This document shows, one piece after another, positions 54,214 to 62,655 of a DNA stretch of 64,000 nt. Made by a program: the position numbers and the translations under genes. The notes below the pieces were generated by a model that was given only the letters and a program-made list of their open reading frames with translations, was not told where the DNA came from and did not search any database. Within the stretch, counting starts at the first letter, position 1. Every line of letters begins with the position of its first letter. This stretch comes from Rathayibacter rathayi (GTDB lineage: Bacteria > Actinomycetota > Actinomycetes > Actinomycetales > Microbacteriaceae): NCBI RefSeq assembly GCF_004011095.1, contig NZ_CP028129.1, positions 310,001-374,000 on the forward strand. Direction: 5' to 3'.

Positions 54214-54564
54214 GTGATCGTGGGGATCGGGGTGGACGTCGTGGACCTCGGGCGCTTCGAGCGCTCCCTGGCGCGTACACCCCGTCTCCGCGATCGCCTG
54301 TTCGCCGAGAGCGAACGCGACCTGTCCGTCGCCTCGCTGGCCGGCCGCTTCGCCGCGAAGGAGGCGCTGATCAAGGCGCTCGGCGACTCCGCCGGCGCGC
54401 GCTGGCACGACATGGTCATCGAGCGCGACGAGCGCGGTAACCCCTCCTTCGCTCTGCACGGCCCGGCCCGCGCCGCCGCCGATGCGCGCGGGATCACCCG
54501 GCTGCACCTCTCGATGACCCACGACGCGGGCGTGGCCTGCGCGTTCGTGGTGGCCGAGTCGTGA
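54214..54564 (+). CDS. acpS: holo-[acyl-carrier-protein] synthase
   Basis: AcpS attaches phosphopantetheine to the fatty acid ACP. The 116 residues show VGIGVDVVDLGRFER, the motif RFAAKEALIKALG and LHLSMTHDAGVACAFVV. GTG start 7 bases after glmS. In this window it is the only intact phosphopantetheinyl transferase; whether it can serve the NRPS-PKS carriers is open. Confidence 0.95.
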   Translation: MIVGIGVDVVDLGRFERSLARTPRLRDRLFAESERDLSVASLAGRFAAKEALIKALGDSAGARWHDMVIERDERGNPSFALHGPARAAADARGITRLHLSMTHDAGVACAFVVAES

Positions 54565-54602
54565 GGGCGGCCGAGTCGTGAGGGCGGCCGAATCATGAGG
54601 GC
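54552..54602 (+). repeat. three tandem 17-bp units across the acpS-alr junction
   Basis: GGCCGAGTCGTGAGGGC occurs at 54552-54568 and 54569-54585; a third copy with two changes (54586-54602) contains the alr ATG. The first copy encodes the end of acpS with its TGA. Each unit carries GTGAGG or ATGAGG, so duplication has multiplied a stop/start overlap. Confidence 0.9.
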
Positions 54603-55734
54603 TCCGCTGTCCTACCGCGAGGCGTTGATCGATGTCGAGGCGATGGCCGCCAACGCCGCACGCCTGCGCCAGCTCACCGGTGCCCGACGCCTGATGGCGG
54701 TGGTCAAGGCGAACGGCTACGGACACGGCGCCCTCGCGGCGGCGCAGGCGGCGCTCGACGGAGGAGCGGATGCGCTGGGCACCGCGGAGCTGCGCGAGGC
54801 CGTCGCCCTGCGCGAGGCAGGCATCCTCGCTCCGATCCTCTGTTGGCTGCACGACCCCGGTGAGGACTTCGACGCGGCGCTCGAGCACTCGATCGACGTC
54901 GCCGTCTCGTCCGTGGATCAGCTCGACGCCCTCGCGCAGGCCGCCGAGGACCGCGGTGTACGCGCCGCCGTGCAGCTCAAGGTCGACACCGGCCTCAGCC
55001 GCAACGGCGCTCCGGAGCAGGAGTGGCCGCGGCTGGCGGACGCGCTCGCACGCTACAGCGCGCGCGGCACCCTGCACCTCACCGGTGTGTTCTCGCACCT
55101 CTCGAACTCCTCCCGCAAGGACGACCTCGCGCAGCTCGCGCTGCTCCGCCGCGCCGAGGCGCTGCTCGACGCGCACGGCGTGCAGGCGCCGGTCGTCCAC
55201 CTCGCGGCGACCGCGGCGGCGCTGCGGATCCCGGAGGCGCGGCTGGACATGGTGCGCATCGGCATCGGCCTCTATGGGCTCTCGCCATTCGAGGACGAGA
55301 CGTCCTTCCAGCTCGGCCTCGTCCCGGCGATGACGCTGCAGGGCCGGATCGCGGGCGTCCGCCGCGTGCCTCGCGGGACCGCTGTCAGCTACGACTACAC
55401 CTGGCGCGCTGAGGGTGAGACGACGCTCGCGCTCGTGCCGTTCGGTTACGCCGACGGCATCCCGCGCAGTGCCTCCGGCGCCGCCGAGGTCGCGATCGGT
55501 GGCCGCCGCCACCGGATAGCGGGGCGCGTGGCGATGGACCAGTTCGTGGTCGACGTGGGTGATGCGTCTGTCGCGACCGGCGACCAGGTGACGCTCTGGG
55601 GAGACCCGAGCACCGGCGTCCCCTCGGTCGACGAGTGGGCGCGCTGGTGCGGCACCATCAACTACGAGCTGGTCACCCGGCTCGGGCCGCGCGTCCAGCG
55701 GCGGCTGTTGCCCGCGGCGGACGGCCGTGGCTGA
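54595..55734 (+). CDS. alr: alanine racemase
   Basis: It supplies D-alanine for peptidoglycan with PLP. The 379 residues show the PLP lysine Lys38 in AVVKANGYGHGA, the barrel segments VDTGLSRNG and HLSNSSRKDDLA, the catalytic Tyr in GTAVSYDYTW and the late MDQFVVDVGD. The ATG at 54595 lies in the third repeat unit; GTG codons at 54561 and 54578 are in other frames. The gene overlaps tsaE by eight bases. Confidence 0.94.
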   Translation: MRAPLSYREALIDVEAMAANAARLRQLTGARRLMAVVKANGYGHGALAAAQAALDGGADALGTAELREAVALREAGILAPILCWLHDPGEDFDAALEHSIDVAVSSVDQLDALAQAAEDRGVRAAVQLKVDTGLSRNGAPEQEWPRLADALARYSARGTLHLTGVFSHLSNSSRKDDLAQLALLRRAEALLDAHGVQAPVVHLAATAAALRIPEARLDMVRIGIGLYGLSPFEDETSFQLGLVPAMTLQGRIAGVRRVPRGTAVSYDYTWRAEGETTLALVPFGYADGIPRSASGAAEVAIGGRRHRIAGRVAMDQFVVDVGDASVATGDQVTLWGDPSTGVPSVDEWARWCGTINYELVTRLGPRVQRRLLPAADGRG

Positions 55735-56218
55735 GCGCGCCCGGTTCGCGGACCGCACCGTCGAGGTCCCGGATCCGGAGGCGATGGCGGAGCTCGGTCG
55801 AGAGCTTGGCCGGGTGCTGCGTGCCGGCGATCTGCTTGTGCTGACGGGTCCGCTCGGGGCGGGGAAGACCACTTTCACCCGGGGGCTGGGCGAGGGTCTC
55901 GACGTGCGCGGGCCGGTGACCAGCCCCACCTTCGTGATCGCACGCACCCACCCGCCGCTGCACGACGGGCCGCCGCTGGTGCACGTCGATGCCTACCGCG
56001 TGGGCTCGCCGGTCGACCTCGACGACCTCGACCTCGACCTAGCGAACTCGGTGGTCGTGGTGGAGTGGGGTGCCGGGATGCTCGACGGCGTCGCGGAGTC
56101 CTGGCTCGACGTGATCATCGAGCGGCCGACCGGCGGCTCCGGCGGCTTCGAGGGCGAGGAGGGCGAGGAGCCGGTGGAGCCGCGTACCGTCCGCTTCCGC
56201 GGCACCGGCTGGAGCTGA
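55727..56218 (+). CDS. tsaE: tRNA threonylcarbamoyladenosine synthesis ATPase TsaE
   Basis: TsaE is the ATPase partner of the TsaBD complex that makes t6A37 in tRNA. The 163 residues include the Walker A motif GPLGAGKTTFTRG, SPTFVIART and HVDAYRV, and end near FRGTGWS. An acidic insert (EGEEGEEPVEP) precedes the end. GTG start overlapping alr. It lies with tsaB, rimI and tsaD, a usual actinobacterial order. Confidence 0.93.
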   Translation: MAERARFADRTVEVPDPEAMAELGRELGRVLRAGDLLVLTGPLGAGKTTFTRGLGEGLDVRGPVTSPTFVIARTHPPLHDGPPLVHVDAYRVGSPVDLDDLDLDLANSVVVVEWGAGMLDGVAESWLDVIIERPTGGSGGFEGEEGEEPVEPRTVRFRGTGWS

Positions 56219-56239
56219 GCCCGCGGGTACCCTGGACGG

Positions 56240-56860
56240 GTGCTCCTCGCGATCGACACCTCCTCCGGAACCTCTGCCGCCGTCGTCGACGCCGCGGGCG
56301 AGGTGCGCTCCGAGCGCACCGAGACCGACACCATGCGTCACGCCGAGGTCATTGGCCGACTCATCCAGGAGGCGCTCGAGGTGGCCGGAATCGCACCGGG
56401 CGAGATCGACGCGGTCGCCGTCGGCATGGGTCCGGGCCCTTTCACCGGCCTCCGGGTCGGGATCGCCGCCGCCCGCGCCTTCGCGCTCGGCCGTGGCGTA
56501 CCGACCCTCCCCGTGGTCTCGCACGACGCGATTGCGCTCGCCGCGCTGAGGGAGGGTCGCGCCGCCGGGTTCCTCGTCGTGACCGATGCCCGCCGACGCG
56601 AGCTGTACTGGAGCGCCTACGACGGTCTCGACGAGCAGGGCCTCCCCGTCCGCCTCGCCGGGCCCGGTCTCGACAAGCCGCCCGCCCTCCCGCATCCGGA
56701 GCTCGCCCGCCTGGAGGCTGAGTCGGTCTCGGCCGCCGAACTCGGAGTCGTCGCCGCCCGGCTGCGTGCCGCCGGCCGCACCGGCGCCCCCGACGAGCCG
56801 CTCTACCTCCGTTCCCCCGACGTCACGCTCTCGGCCGGCCCGAAGCGGGTGACCGCGTGA
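56240..56860 (+). CDS. tsaB: tRNA threonylcarbamoyladenosine synthesis protein TsaB
   Basis: TsaB is the scaffold of the t6A complex. The 206 residues start MLLAIDTSSGTSAAVV and contain MGPGPFTGLRVGIAAARAFA, the family core; the C-terminus is short and degenerate as usual. TACCCT lies 6 bases before the GTG, in line with other presumed leaderless starts. It overlaps rimI. Confidence 0.94.
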   Translation: MLLAIDTSSGTSAAVVDAAGEVRSERTETDTMRHAEVIGRLIQEALEVAGIAPGEIDAVAVGMGPGPFTGLRVGIAAARAFALGRGVPTLPVVSHDAIALAALREGRAAGFLVVTDARRRELYWSAYDGLDEQGLPVRLAGPGLDKPPALPHPELARLEAESVSAAELGVVAARLRAAGRTGAPDEPLYLRSPDVTLSAGPKRVTA

Positions 56861-57327
56861 GCGACGTCGTACTGCGCGACGCGGCCGCGGGCGACCTGGA
56901 CGCGATCATGGCGATCGAGGAGTCGGAGTTCGCCGACGCCTGGACGCGCGGAATGATGGCGGAGGAGATCCGCAGCCGCCACACGCGGTACCTGGTCGCC
57001 GAGCGCGACGGAGAGGTGGTCGGCTACGCCGGGCTGCTCTGCCCCGCGGGCGCCCACGAGGGCGACGTGCAGACCCTCGCGGTTATCGCCTCCGTGCGCC
57101 GCACCGGGCTCGGCCGCCGCCTGCTGCGCGCGTTACTTGACGCGGCCCGCGAGCGCGGTGCCCGCGAGGTGTTCCTCGAGGTCCGGGCCGACAACCCGGC
57201 CGCGCAGACGCTCTACCGCACGGAGGGCTTCGAGGAGATCGGCGTCCGCCCCGCCTACTACCAGCCCGACGGAGTGGACGCGATCGTGATGCGCCTGCCC
57301 CTCGCCGCCACCCAGGAGACTTTGTGA
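56857..57327 (+). CDS. rimI: ribosomal protein S18 alanine N-acetyltransferase (GNAT family)
   Basis: The 156 residues form a GNAT domain: [20 protein letters not shown], the acetyl-CoA loop [21 protein letters not shown] and [28 protein letters not shown], typical of RimI. It overlaps tsaB and tsaD by four bases each. The precise substrate is inferred from family and context. Confidence 0.92.
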   Translation: MSDVVLRDAAAGDLDAIMAIEESEFADAWTRGMMAEEIRSRHTRYLVAERDGEVVGYAGLLCPAGAHEGDVQTLAVIASVRRTGLGRRLLRALLDAARERGAREVFLEVRADNPAAQTLYRTEGFEEIGVRPAYYQPDGVDAIVMRLPLAATQETL

Positions 57328-58388
57328 GCACCGGACCCCTCGTCCTCGGGATCGAGACCAGCTGCGACGAGACCGGCATCGGCATCGTCCGCGGCACAAC
57401 TCTGCTCGCCAACACCATCGCCTCCTCGATGCAGGAACACGCGCGCTACGGCGGTGTCGTGCCGGAGGTCGCAGCCCGCGCGCACCTGGAGGCGCTCGAA
57501 CCCACTCTGCACGCCGCGCTCGCCGAGGCCGGGGTCGCGCTCACGGACCTCGACGCGATCGCGGTCACCAGCGGACCGGGCCTCTCGGGCGCCCTGATGG
57601 TCGGCGTCGGAGCCGCGAAGGCGCTCGCCGTCTCGCTGGGCCTGCCGCTGTACGCGGTCAACCATCTCGTCGGTCACGTCGGAGCCGACGTGCTCCGCGC
57701 CGACGGCAGCGAGGGCAGCCCGGTCGAGGTGCCCACGATCGCGCTGCTGGTCTCGGGTGGGCACACCTCGCTCCTCCATGTGCGCGATCTGGTCTCGAAC
57801 GTCGAGCTGCTCGGCGAGACCATCGACGATGCAGCCGGCGAGGCCTTCGACAAGGTGGCGCGCGTGCTCGGTCTGCCCTACCCGGGCGGTCCACAGATCG
57901 ACCGGGTCGCGGCCGGCGGTGACCCGAGGGCCATCCGCTTCCCCCGCGGGCTCAGCGTGCCGAAGGATCTGGAGCGCCACCGCTACGACTTCTCGTTCTC
58001 CGGGCTCAAGACGGCGGTCGCCCGCTGGGTCGAGAAGCGCCAGGACGCGGGGGAGGAGGTGCCCGTGGCCGACGTCGCGGCGAGCTTCCGTGAGGCGGTC
58101 GCGGACGTCCTGCTCACGAAGGCGCTCGCCGCGTGCCGCGACCGGGGCGTGCCGCGCCTCCTGCTTGGCGGTGGCGTCGTCGCCAACGAGCGGGTCCGGG
58201 CGCTGGCGGAGGAGCGCTGCGCGGCGGCCGGAGTGACCCTGCGGATCCCGGCGCTCTCGCTCTGCACCGACAACGGAGCGATGATCGCTGCCCTGGCGGC
58301 GCAGTTGATCGAGGCGGGCCATCCGCCGTCGGGGCTCGGCTTCGGTGCCGACTCGTCTCTGCCGGTGACCGAGATCCAGGTCCGCTGA
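57324..58388 (+). CDS. tsaD: tRNA N6-adenosine threonylcarbamoyltransferase
   Basis: TsaD transfers the threonylcarbamoyl group to A37. The 354 residues show [28 protein letters not shown], the metal histidines in [34 protein letters not shown] and [16 protein letters not shown] start overlapping rimI. Confidence 0.96.
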   Translation: MSTGPLVLGIETSCDETGIGIVRGTTLLANTIASSMQEHARYGGVVPEVAARAHLEALEPTLHAALAEAGVALTDLDAIAVTSGPGLSGALMVGVGAAKALAVSLGLPLYAVNHLVGHVGADVLRADGSEGSPVEVPTIALLVSGGHTSLLHVRDLVSNVELLGETIDDAAGEAFDKVARVLGLPYPGGPQIDRVAAGGDPRAIRFPRGLSVPKDLERHRYDFSFSGLKTAVARWVEKRQDAGEEVPVADVAASFREAVADVLLTKALAACRDRGVPRLLLGGGVVANERVRALAEERCAAAGVTLRIPALSLCTDNGAMIAALAAQLIEAGHPPSGLGFGADSSLPVTEIQVR

Positions 58389-58503
58389 GGGCACGACTGA
58401 GCGGTGACCGACCTGCGCGAGCGGCGTCCTAGCGTTTTGACAGGCGGAGCACACCGCTGCCACTCTGGGCCGCATCCACTCGTTCCTGACCCTGGGGGAT
58501 CCC

Positions 58504-58761
58504 ATGACCACTCCGTACACGCCCGCCTCCGACCGCTACAACGTCCTGGCGATCGTCGGTTTCATCGCCTCGTTCTTCGTCTCCCTCGTCGGCATCGTGC
58601 TGGGCTTCATCGCCCTGTCGCAGATCAAGCGCACCGGAGAGAAGGGGCGTGGTCTCGCTCTCGCTGCCGTCATCATCGGCTTCGCGGCGATCATCATCTC
58701 CGTCGTCGTGTTCGTCGTGTTCTTCTGGATCGCGGCGACGATTCCCGCCCCCGGGTACTGA
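58504..58761 (+). CDS. small DUF4190-like membrane protein (1 of 3)
   Basis: An 85-residue protein with two membrane segments (about 14-36 and 50-78) around a basic turn, QIKRTGEKGRGLALAAVIIG, the hallmark of the small DUF4190-like family. It has no catalytic motif. Two similar genes follow in tandem. Confidence 0.75.
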   Translation: MTTPYTPASDRYNVLAIVGFIASFFVSLVGIVLGFIALSQIKRTGEKGRGLALAAVIIGFAAIIISVVVFVVFFWIAATIPAPGY

Positions 58762-58802
58762 TCGACCGCCCCCAGGGGCACCCGCACCGCCAGGAGGACA
58801 CC

Positions 58803-59168
58803 GTGACCGACGACACCGCGCCCATACCGCAGCCCGCGCCGTTTCCACCTCCTCTCGGCGAGCCATCGGCGGCCTCCCCGCCGCCGCCTGCCGCCGACCC
58901 CTACCCGGGACTCCCGCCCCGTCGGCCACCGATGAACGCGCTGGCGATCGCTGCGCTGGTCTGCGCTCTCCTGGGTCTGGCCCCGGCCGCGATCGTGCTG
59001 GGCCACGTCGGTTTCGCCCAGGCCGGGCGCTCCGGTCAGCGGGGCAGAGGCCTGGCCGTCGCCGGCTTCGTGCTCGGCTACCTCGCGCTCATCCTCGCCG
59101 TGATCGCGTCGATCACCTGGACCGCCTTCGTCGGCGAGCTGCGCGACGACGGATACCTGCCCGCCTGA
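58803..59168 (+). CDS. small DUF4190-like membrane protein (2 of 3)
   Basis: A 121-residue protein with a Pro/Ala-rich cytosolic N-terminus of about 42 residues, then two membrane segments separated by QAGRSGQRGRGLAVAGFVLG, the same basic turn as its neighbour. GTG start with CAGGAGGAC upstream. The function is unknown. Confidence 0.75.
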   Translation: MTDDTAPIPQPAPFPPPLGEPSAASPPPPAADPYPGLPPRRPPMNALAIAALVCALLGLAPAAIVLGHVGFAQAGRSGQRGRGLAVAGFVLGYLALILAVIASITWTAFVGELRDDGYLPA

Positions 59169-59219
59169 CTCGGCGGAAGTGGCCCCGCCGCCGGCGCGGG
59201 TGCTGGCTAGACTCGCGCC

Positions 59220-59708
59220 ATGAGCGACGACAGCACCCGTCCCGGCCCCGGCTCCGACGACGAGCACGGCTCCGTTCCGGTCCCGCCGGTCCCGCCCGCT
59301 CCGCCTTCGCGCGCAGCGCGTCCGTCCGCCCCGCTCGCCGACACCGCGCCGCCGGCCTACGACTCGCCGCCGCCGTCCGCCCCGAGCCTCGCCTCCGCGT
59401 CCCGCTACCCCTCGGCGCCCGCCTCCGCGCCGGCTCCGCTCGTTCCTCGCACGCTGAGCCTGGTCGGGATGATCCTGGGCATTGTCGGTCTGGTCATCAC
59501 GGTCTTCGCCTGGGGCTTCGGTTTCCTGCTGTCGGCACCGGCCGTCGTGCTCGGCTTCCTCGGACGTCGCCGCGAGGCGGATGCCCGAGGCTTCGCACTG
59601 ACGGCGATCATCACCGGGTTGGCCGGCGTCGTCCTCTCGATGATCTTCCTCGCGATCACGATCGTGTTCTTTGCGGTCGCAGTCGCTGCCGGGACCTCCG
59701 GCTACTGA
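59220..59708 (+). CDS. small DUF4190-like membrane protein (3 of 3)
   Basis: A 162-residue protein with about 75 Pro/Ser/Ala-rich residues, then two membrane segments separated by RRREADARGFALTAIITG, related to the two preceding genes but more diverged. TAGACT lies 6 bases before the ATG, so the mRNA is probably leaderless. It is convergent with the methyltransferase gene, overlapping it by 7 bases at the 3' ends. Confidence 0.7.
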   Translation: MSDDSTRPGPGSDDEHGSVPVPPVPPAPPSRAARPSAPLADTAPPAYDSPPPSAPSLASASRYPSAPASAPAPLVPRTLSLVGMILGIVGLVITVFAWGFGFLLSAPAVVLGFLGRRREADARGFALTAIITGLAGVVLSMIFLAITIVFFAVAVAAGTSGY

Positions 59709-60898
59709 GCGGAGGCAGCGCGCTCCGCGAGGAGGGCGCGGTGGCGCCCGGCGACCCGCGTCAGGATCAACACGGCGCTGCTGCGTCCGGCGAGGCCCAG
59801 GCGCTTGCGGAAGCGGGCCGGATCCACGTCGACCCCGCGCTTCTTGATCTCGAGCACTCCGATACCGCGCGAGCGCAGCTCCTTCGACAGCGTGCGCTCG
59901 TCGAGGGGCAGCTCGGCGAGCACTCGGAAACTGCGGAGGAAGGGCGAGACGGCCACTTCGTCGCCGGTCAGGTAGGCAATGCCGGGTGAGAGCATCCGCG
60001 AGCCGCTCGCGCGGGCGAGTTCACCCAGCAGACGCGCGCGGATCGCGGAGCCGTCCGGCTCGTGGACGTAGCTACCGAGCTCGCCGACCTCCTCGTCCTC
60101 GCTGTCGCCCGCCGCGGTCAGCTCAGCCGACCCGGCCGAGCTGAGCAGGAGGGCGGATCGGCCCACGCCCGGGCGGGCGAGTGCGCCGAACCACAACCCC
60201 GTTTCGACCAGCTCGCCCTCCACCGAGACCCACTGCGCCTCCGCGTCGCGGGGAAGGCGGTCACGGTCGAAGCCGGGACCCACTTTCACGCCTACCGGGC
60301 GGTGCTCGGCGAGGCCGAACGCGAACTCGAGGGAGGGGGAGTAGTCGTCCGGATCCTCGAGTCGGCGGGTCTCGCGGTGGCCGGCCGTGCGGCGGGCCGG
60401 GTCGAGGTAGACGGCATCGAAGCCGTCGAGGTCGAAGGTCTCGGCTGTCGCATGCACGGCGCTCGCTGCCGGGAACGGGGCGAGGTTGAAGCTGGCGAGG
60501 GTCGCGGTCACCTCGTCGGCCTCGACGGCGGTGACCGCCAGGTCGATGGCGGCCATCGCGAGGGCGTCGCCGCCGATGCCGCTGCCGAGGTCGGCGATGC
60601 GCCGCGCTCCCGCGGCGGCGAAGCGGCCGGCGTGCAGGGCGGCGACCCGTAGCCGGGTCGCCTGCTCCAGGCCAGCATCGGTGAAGAGCATCGAGCGGGC
60701 GAACTCGCCGAACTTTGCCTCCGCCTTCTGCCGCAGCCGCGCTTGCGTCAGCACCGCGGAGACGAGGACGGGGGAGTGACCGGCTGCGCGCAGGCGGGCA
60801 ACGGCCCGCACGAGGTCGTCCGACCGATAGCCGTCGAGGGCGTCCAGGAGCCGCAGGCCCTCGGGGGAGAGGAGCTCGACCAGCTCGTCGCGTCGCAT
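59702..60898 (-). CDS. class I SAM-dependent methyltransferase with THUMP-like domain
   Basis: A 398-residue protein. An N-terminal helical part (1-95) is followed by a Rossmann methyltransferase core with RIADLGSGIGGDALAMA (motif I), VEADEVTATLASFN and AVYLDPARR, then a C-terminal THUMP-like domain ending LILTRVAGRHRALLA. Members are widespread in actinobacteria; substrates, possibly RNA, are not established. TAGCAT lies 6 bases upstream of the ATG, another presumed leaderless start. Confidence 0.85.
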   Translation of the reverse strand: MRRDELVELLSPEGLRLLDALDGYRSDDLVRAVARLRAAGHSPVLVSAVLTQARLRQKAEAKFGEFARSMLFTDAGLEQATRLRVAALHAGRFAAAGARRIADLGSGIGGDALAMAAIDLAVTAVEADEVTATLASFNLAPFPAASAVHATAETFDLDGFDAVYLDPARRTAGHRETRRLEDPDDYSPSLEFAFGLAEHRPVGVKVGPGFDRDRLPRDAEAQWVSVEGELVETGLWFGALARPGVGRSALLLSSAGSAELTAAGDSEDEEVGELGSYVHEPDGSAIRARLLGELARASGSRMLSPGIAYLTGDEVAVSPFLRSFRVLAELPLDERTLSKELRSRGIGVLEIKKRGVDVDPARFRKRLGLAGRSSAVLILTRVAGRHRALLAERAASAQ

Positions 60899-60942
60899 CC
60901 GGCCATGCTAGGCCACGCCTTCTGATGGGTCCGGCCCCCTGC

Positions 60943-60969
60943 TTGGCACTCTGATTGCACGAGTGCCAG
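60943..60969. promoter_or_regulatory. CIRCE operator 1 upstream of groES
   Basis: TTGGCACTC (60943-60951), 9 bases, GAGTGCCAG (60961-60969): near-consensus HrcA-binding CIRCE element. It overlaps a likely promoter, TTGCAC (60955-60960), 18 bases, TACGAT (60979-60984), so HrcA would block transcription directly. Confidence 0.9.
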
Positions 60970-60988
60970 CGAAACCCCTACGATGGAT

Positions 60989-61015
60989 CTAGCACTCTCG
61001 GAGCGTGTGTGCCAG
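60989..61015. promoter_or_regulatory. second CIRCE-like operator upstream of groES
   Basis: CTAGCACTC (60989-60997), 9 bases, GTGTGCCAG (61007-61015): the same architecture, with one change in the right arm compared with operator 1. It lies in the transcribed leader, 46 bases downstream of the first operator. Confidence 0.75.
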
Positions 61016-61057
61016 AACCACGTTCCGCCCACATCGTCGTCAAGAAAGAGGTCAACC

Positions 61058-61354
61058 GTGTCGGTGTCCATTAAGCCGCTCGAAGATCGCATCGTCATCA
61101 AGCAGGTCGAGGCGGAGCAGGTGACCGCTTCCGGTCTCGTCATCCCCGATACCGCTAAGGAGAAGCCGCAGGAGGGCGAGGTCGTCGCCGTCGGACCCGG
61201 TCGCATCGACGACAACGGTAACCGCGTGCCGCTCGACGTCGCCGTTGGCGACAAGGTGATCTACTCCAAGTACGGCGGAACCGAGGTCAAGTTCGGTGGC
61301 GAGGACCTCCTGGTCCTCTCCGCTCGCGACGTCCTCGCGGTCGTCGTTCGCTAG
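61058..61354 (+). CDS. groES: 10-kDa chaperonin GroES
   Basis: GroES caps the GroEL folding chamber. The 98 residues [21 protein letters not shown]..., with the mobile loop [24 protein letters not shown], are typical. GTG start. No groL follows; a strong terminator comes 11 bases after the stop, so GroEL must be encoded elsewhere. Expression should be heat-inducible through the two CIRCE sites. Confidence 0.97.
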   Translation: MSVSIKPLEDRIVIKQVEAEQVTASGLVIPDTAKEKPQEGEVVAVGPGRIDDNGNRVPLDVAVGDKVIYSKYGGTEVKFGGEDLLVLSARDVLAVVVR

Positions 61355-61365
61355 TCAGCTCTCCC

Positions 61366-61403
61366 CGCAAGGGCCCGTCGACCTCGGTCGGCGGGCCCTT
61401 GCG
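61366..61403 (+). terminator. terminator after groES
   Basis: CGCAAGGGCCCG (61366-61377) pairs perfectly with CGGGCCCTTGCG (61392-61403) around a 14-base loop, followed by TCGTTCC. Confidence 0.85.
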
Positions 61404-61490
61404 TCGTTCCCGGTCCTCCTCGCGACCAGTGGCCTGATCCGGCGGGCGCAGGGAGGTTCAGTCACCTCAAGCCTGCGTAGCATCGGGGGA

Positions 61491-62486
61491 GTGTCCAGCT
61501 CCCGCCCCACGACCGAGTCCGCCTCGTCGACCGCGGTCGTGCCCGTCGGCGAGGGGGTGGAGGCGGGCGCGACGACGAGGGGCCCGAGCACGACGTCGGG
61601 TACCGGCCTGATCTTCGCCTTCTCGGCGTACCTGCTGTGGGGCGCGATGCCTCTCTACTTCATTGCGATGGCGCCGGCGTCGCCGTTCGAGATCGTCGCC
61701 TTCCGGGTGCTTTTCTCGCTCGTCTTGTGCGTGATTCTGCTCACAGTTCTCCGCGGCTGGAGTTCCTTCGGCGCTCTGTTGCGCCGCCCCCGCCTGCTCG
61801 GGGTGATGGCGATCGCCGGCGCGCTGATCTACATCAACTGGCAGGTCTATGTGATCGCCACGACCACGGGCCATGTGATCGAAGCGGCGCTGGGCTACTT
61901 CATGAATCCGCTGGTCACGGTGCTGCTGGGTGTGCTGGTGCTGCGCGAGCGCCTCCGTCCGTTGCAGTGGGTGGCGATGGGTGTCAGTGCCGTGGCGGTG
62001 CTGGTCATCGCGGTGGGCTACGGATCGTTCCCCTGGATCTCGCTCGCCCTCGCCTTCTCGTTCGGCTTCTACGGCCTGGTGAAGAGCCGGGTGGGCGGCA
62101 CGGTGGATGCGGTCGGCGGACTCACGCTCGAGACGCTCTGGCTGACTCCGCTCGCCGTCGTTCAGCTCATCGTGGTCGGCTCCACGGTCGGGCTTACCCT
62201 GACGACGGAGGGGACCGGGCACGCGCTGATCCTGGCCTCTGCCGGCATCGTCACGGCCGTCCCGCTGCTCCTGTTCGCCGGCGCCGCCCGCCGGCTACCG
62301 CTCTCGATCGTCGGCTTCGTGCAGTACCTGACACCGTTCCTGCAGTTCCTGGTCGGCGCGTTCGTGCTCCACGAGGAGATGCCACCGGAGCGCTGGATCG
62401 GCTTCGCGCTGGTGTGGGCCGCCCTGGCAATCTTCTCAGGCGATCTCGCCGCAGCCGAGCGCAGGCGGCGCCGGTTCGCCGTTTGA
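61491..62486 (+). CDS. rarD: EamA-family transporter RarD
   Basis: A 331-residue drug/metabolite transporter with ten predicted membrane segments. RarD traits: [57 protein letters not shown] and [18 protein letters not shown]. About 45 Ser/Thr/Ala-rich residues precede the first segment. The GTG at 61491 is chosen by GGGGGA upstream; TAGCAT lies 7 bases before it. Substrate unknown. Confidence 0.9.
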   Translation: MSSSRPTTESASSTAVVPVGEGVEAGATTRGPSTTSGTGLIFAFSAYLLWGAMPLYFIAMAPASPFEIVAFRVLFSLVLCVILLTVLRGWSSFGALLRRPRLLGVMAIAGALIYINWQVYVIATTTGHVIEAALGYFMNPLVTVLLGVLVLRERLRPLQWVAMGVSAVAVLVIAVGYGSFPWISLALAFSFGFYGLVKSRVGGTVDAVGGLTLETLWLTPLAVVQLIVVGSTVGLTLTTEGTGHALILASAGIVTAVPLLLFAGAARRLPLSIVGFVQYLTPFLQFLVGAFVLHEEMPPERWIGFALVWAALAIFSGDLAAAERRRRRFAV

Positions 62487-62655
62487 TCTGCGGAACACGT
62501 CGTCCTGACGCGGCGCGACAGCGGAAAGGTAACGATCCGGTCGCGAAACGAGTTGGTAACACCCTCGTATTGTTCACGGCTCCTTCAAAGGTTAGGTTGG
62601 CCGAGCGGTTGCAACCGGCGCCGCTCCCACTGACACACACCTCTCAAGGAGCAAC

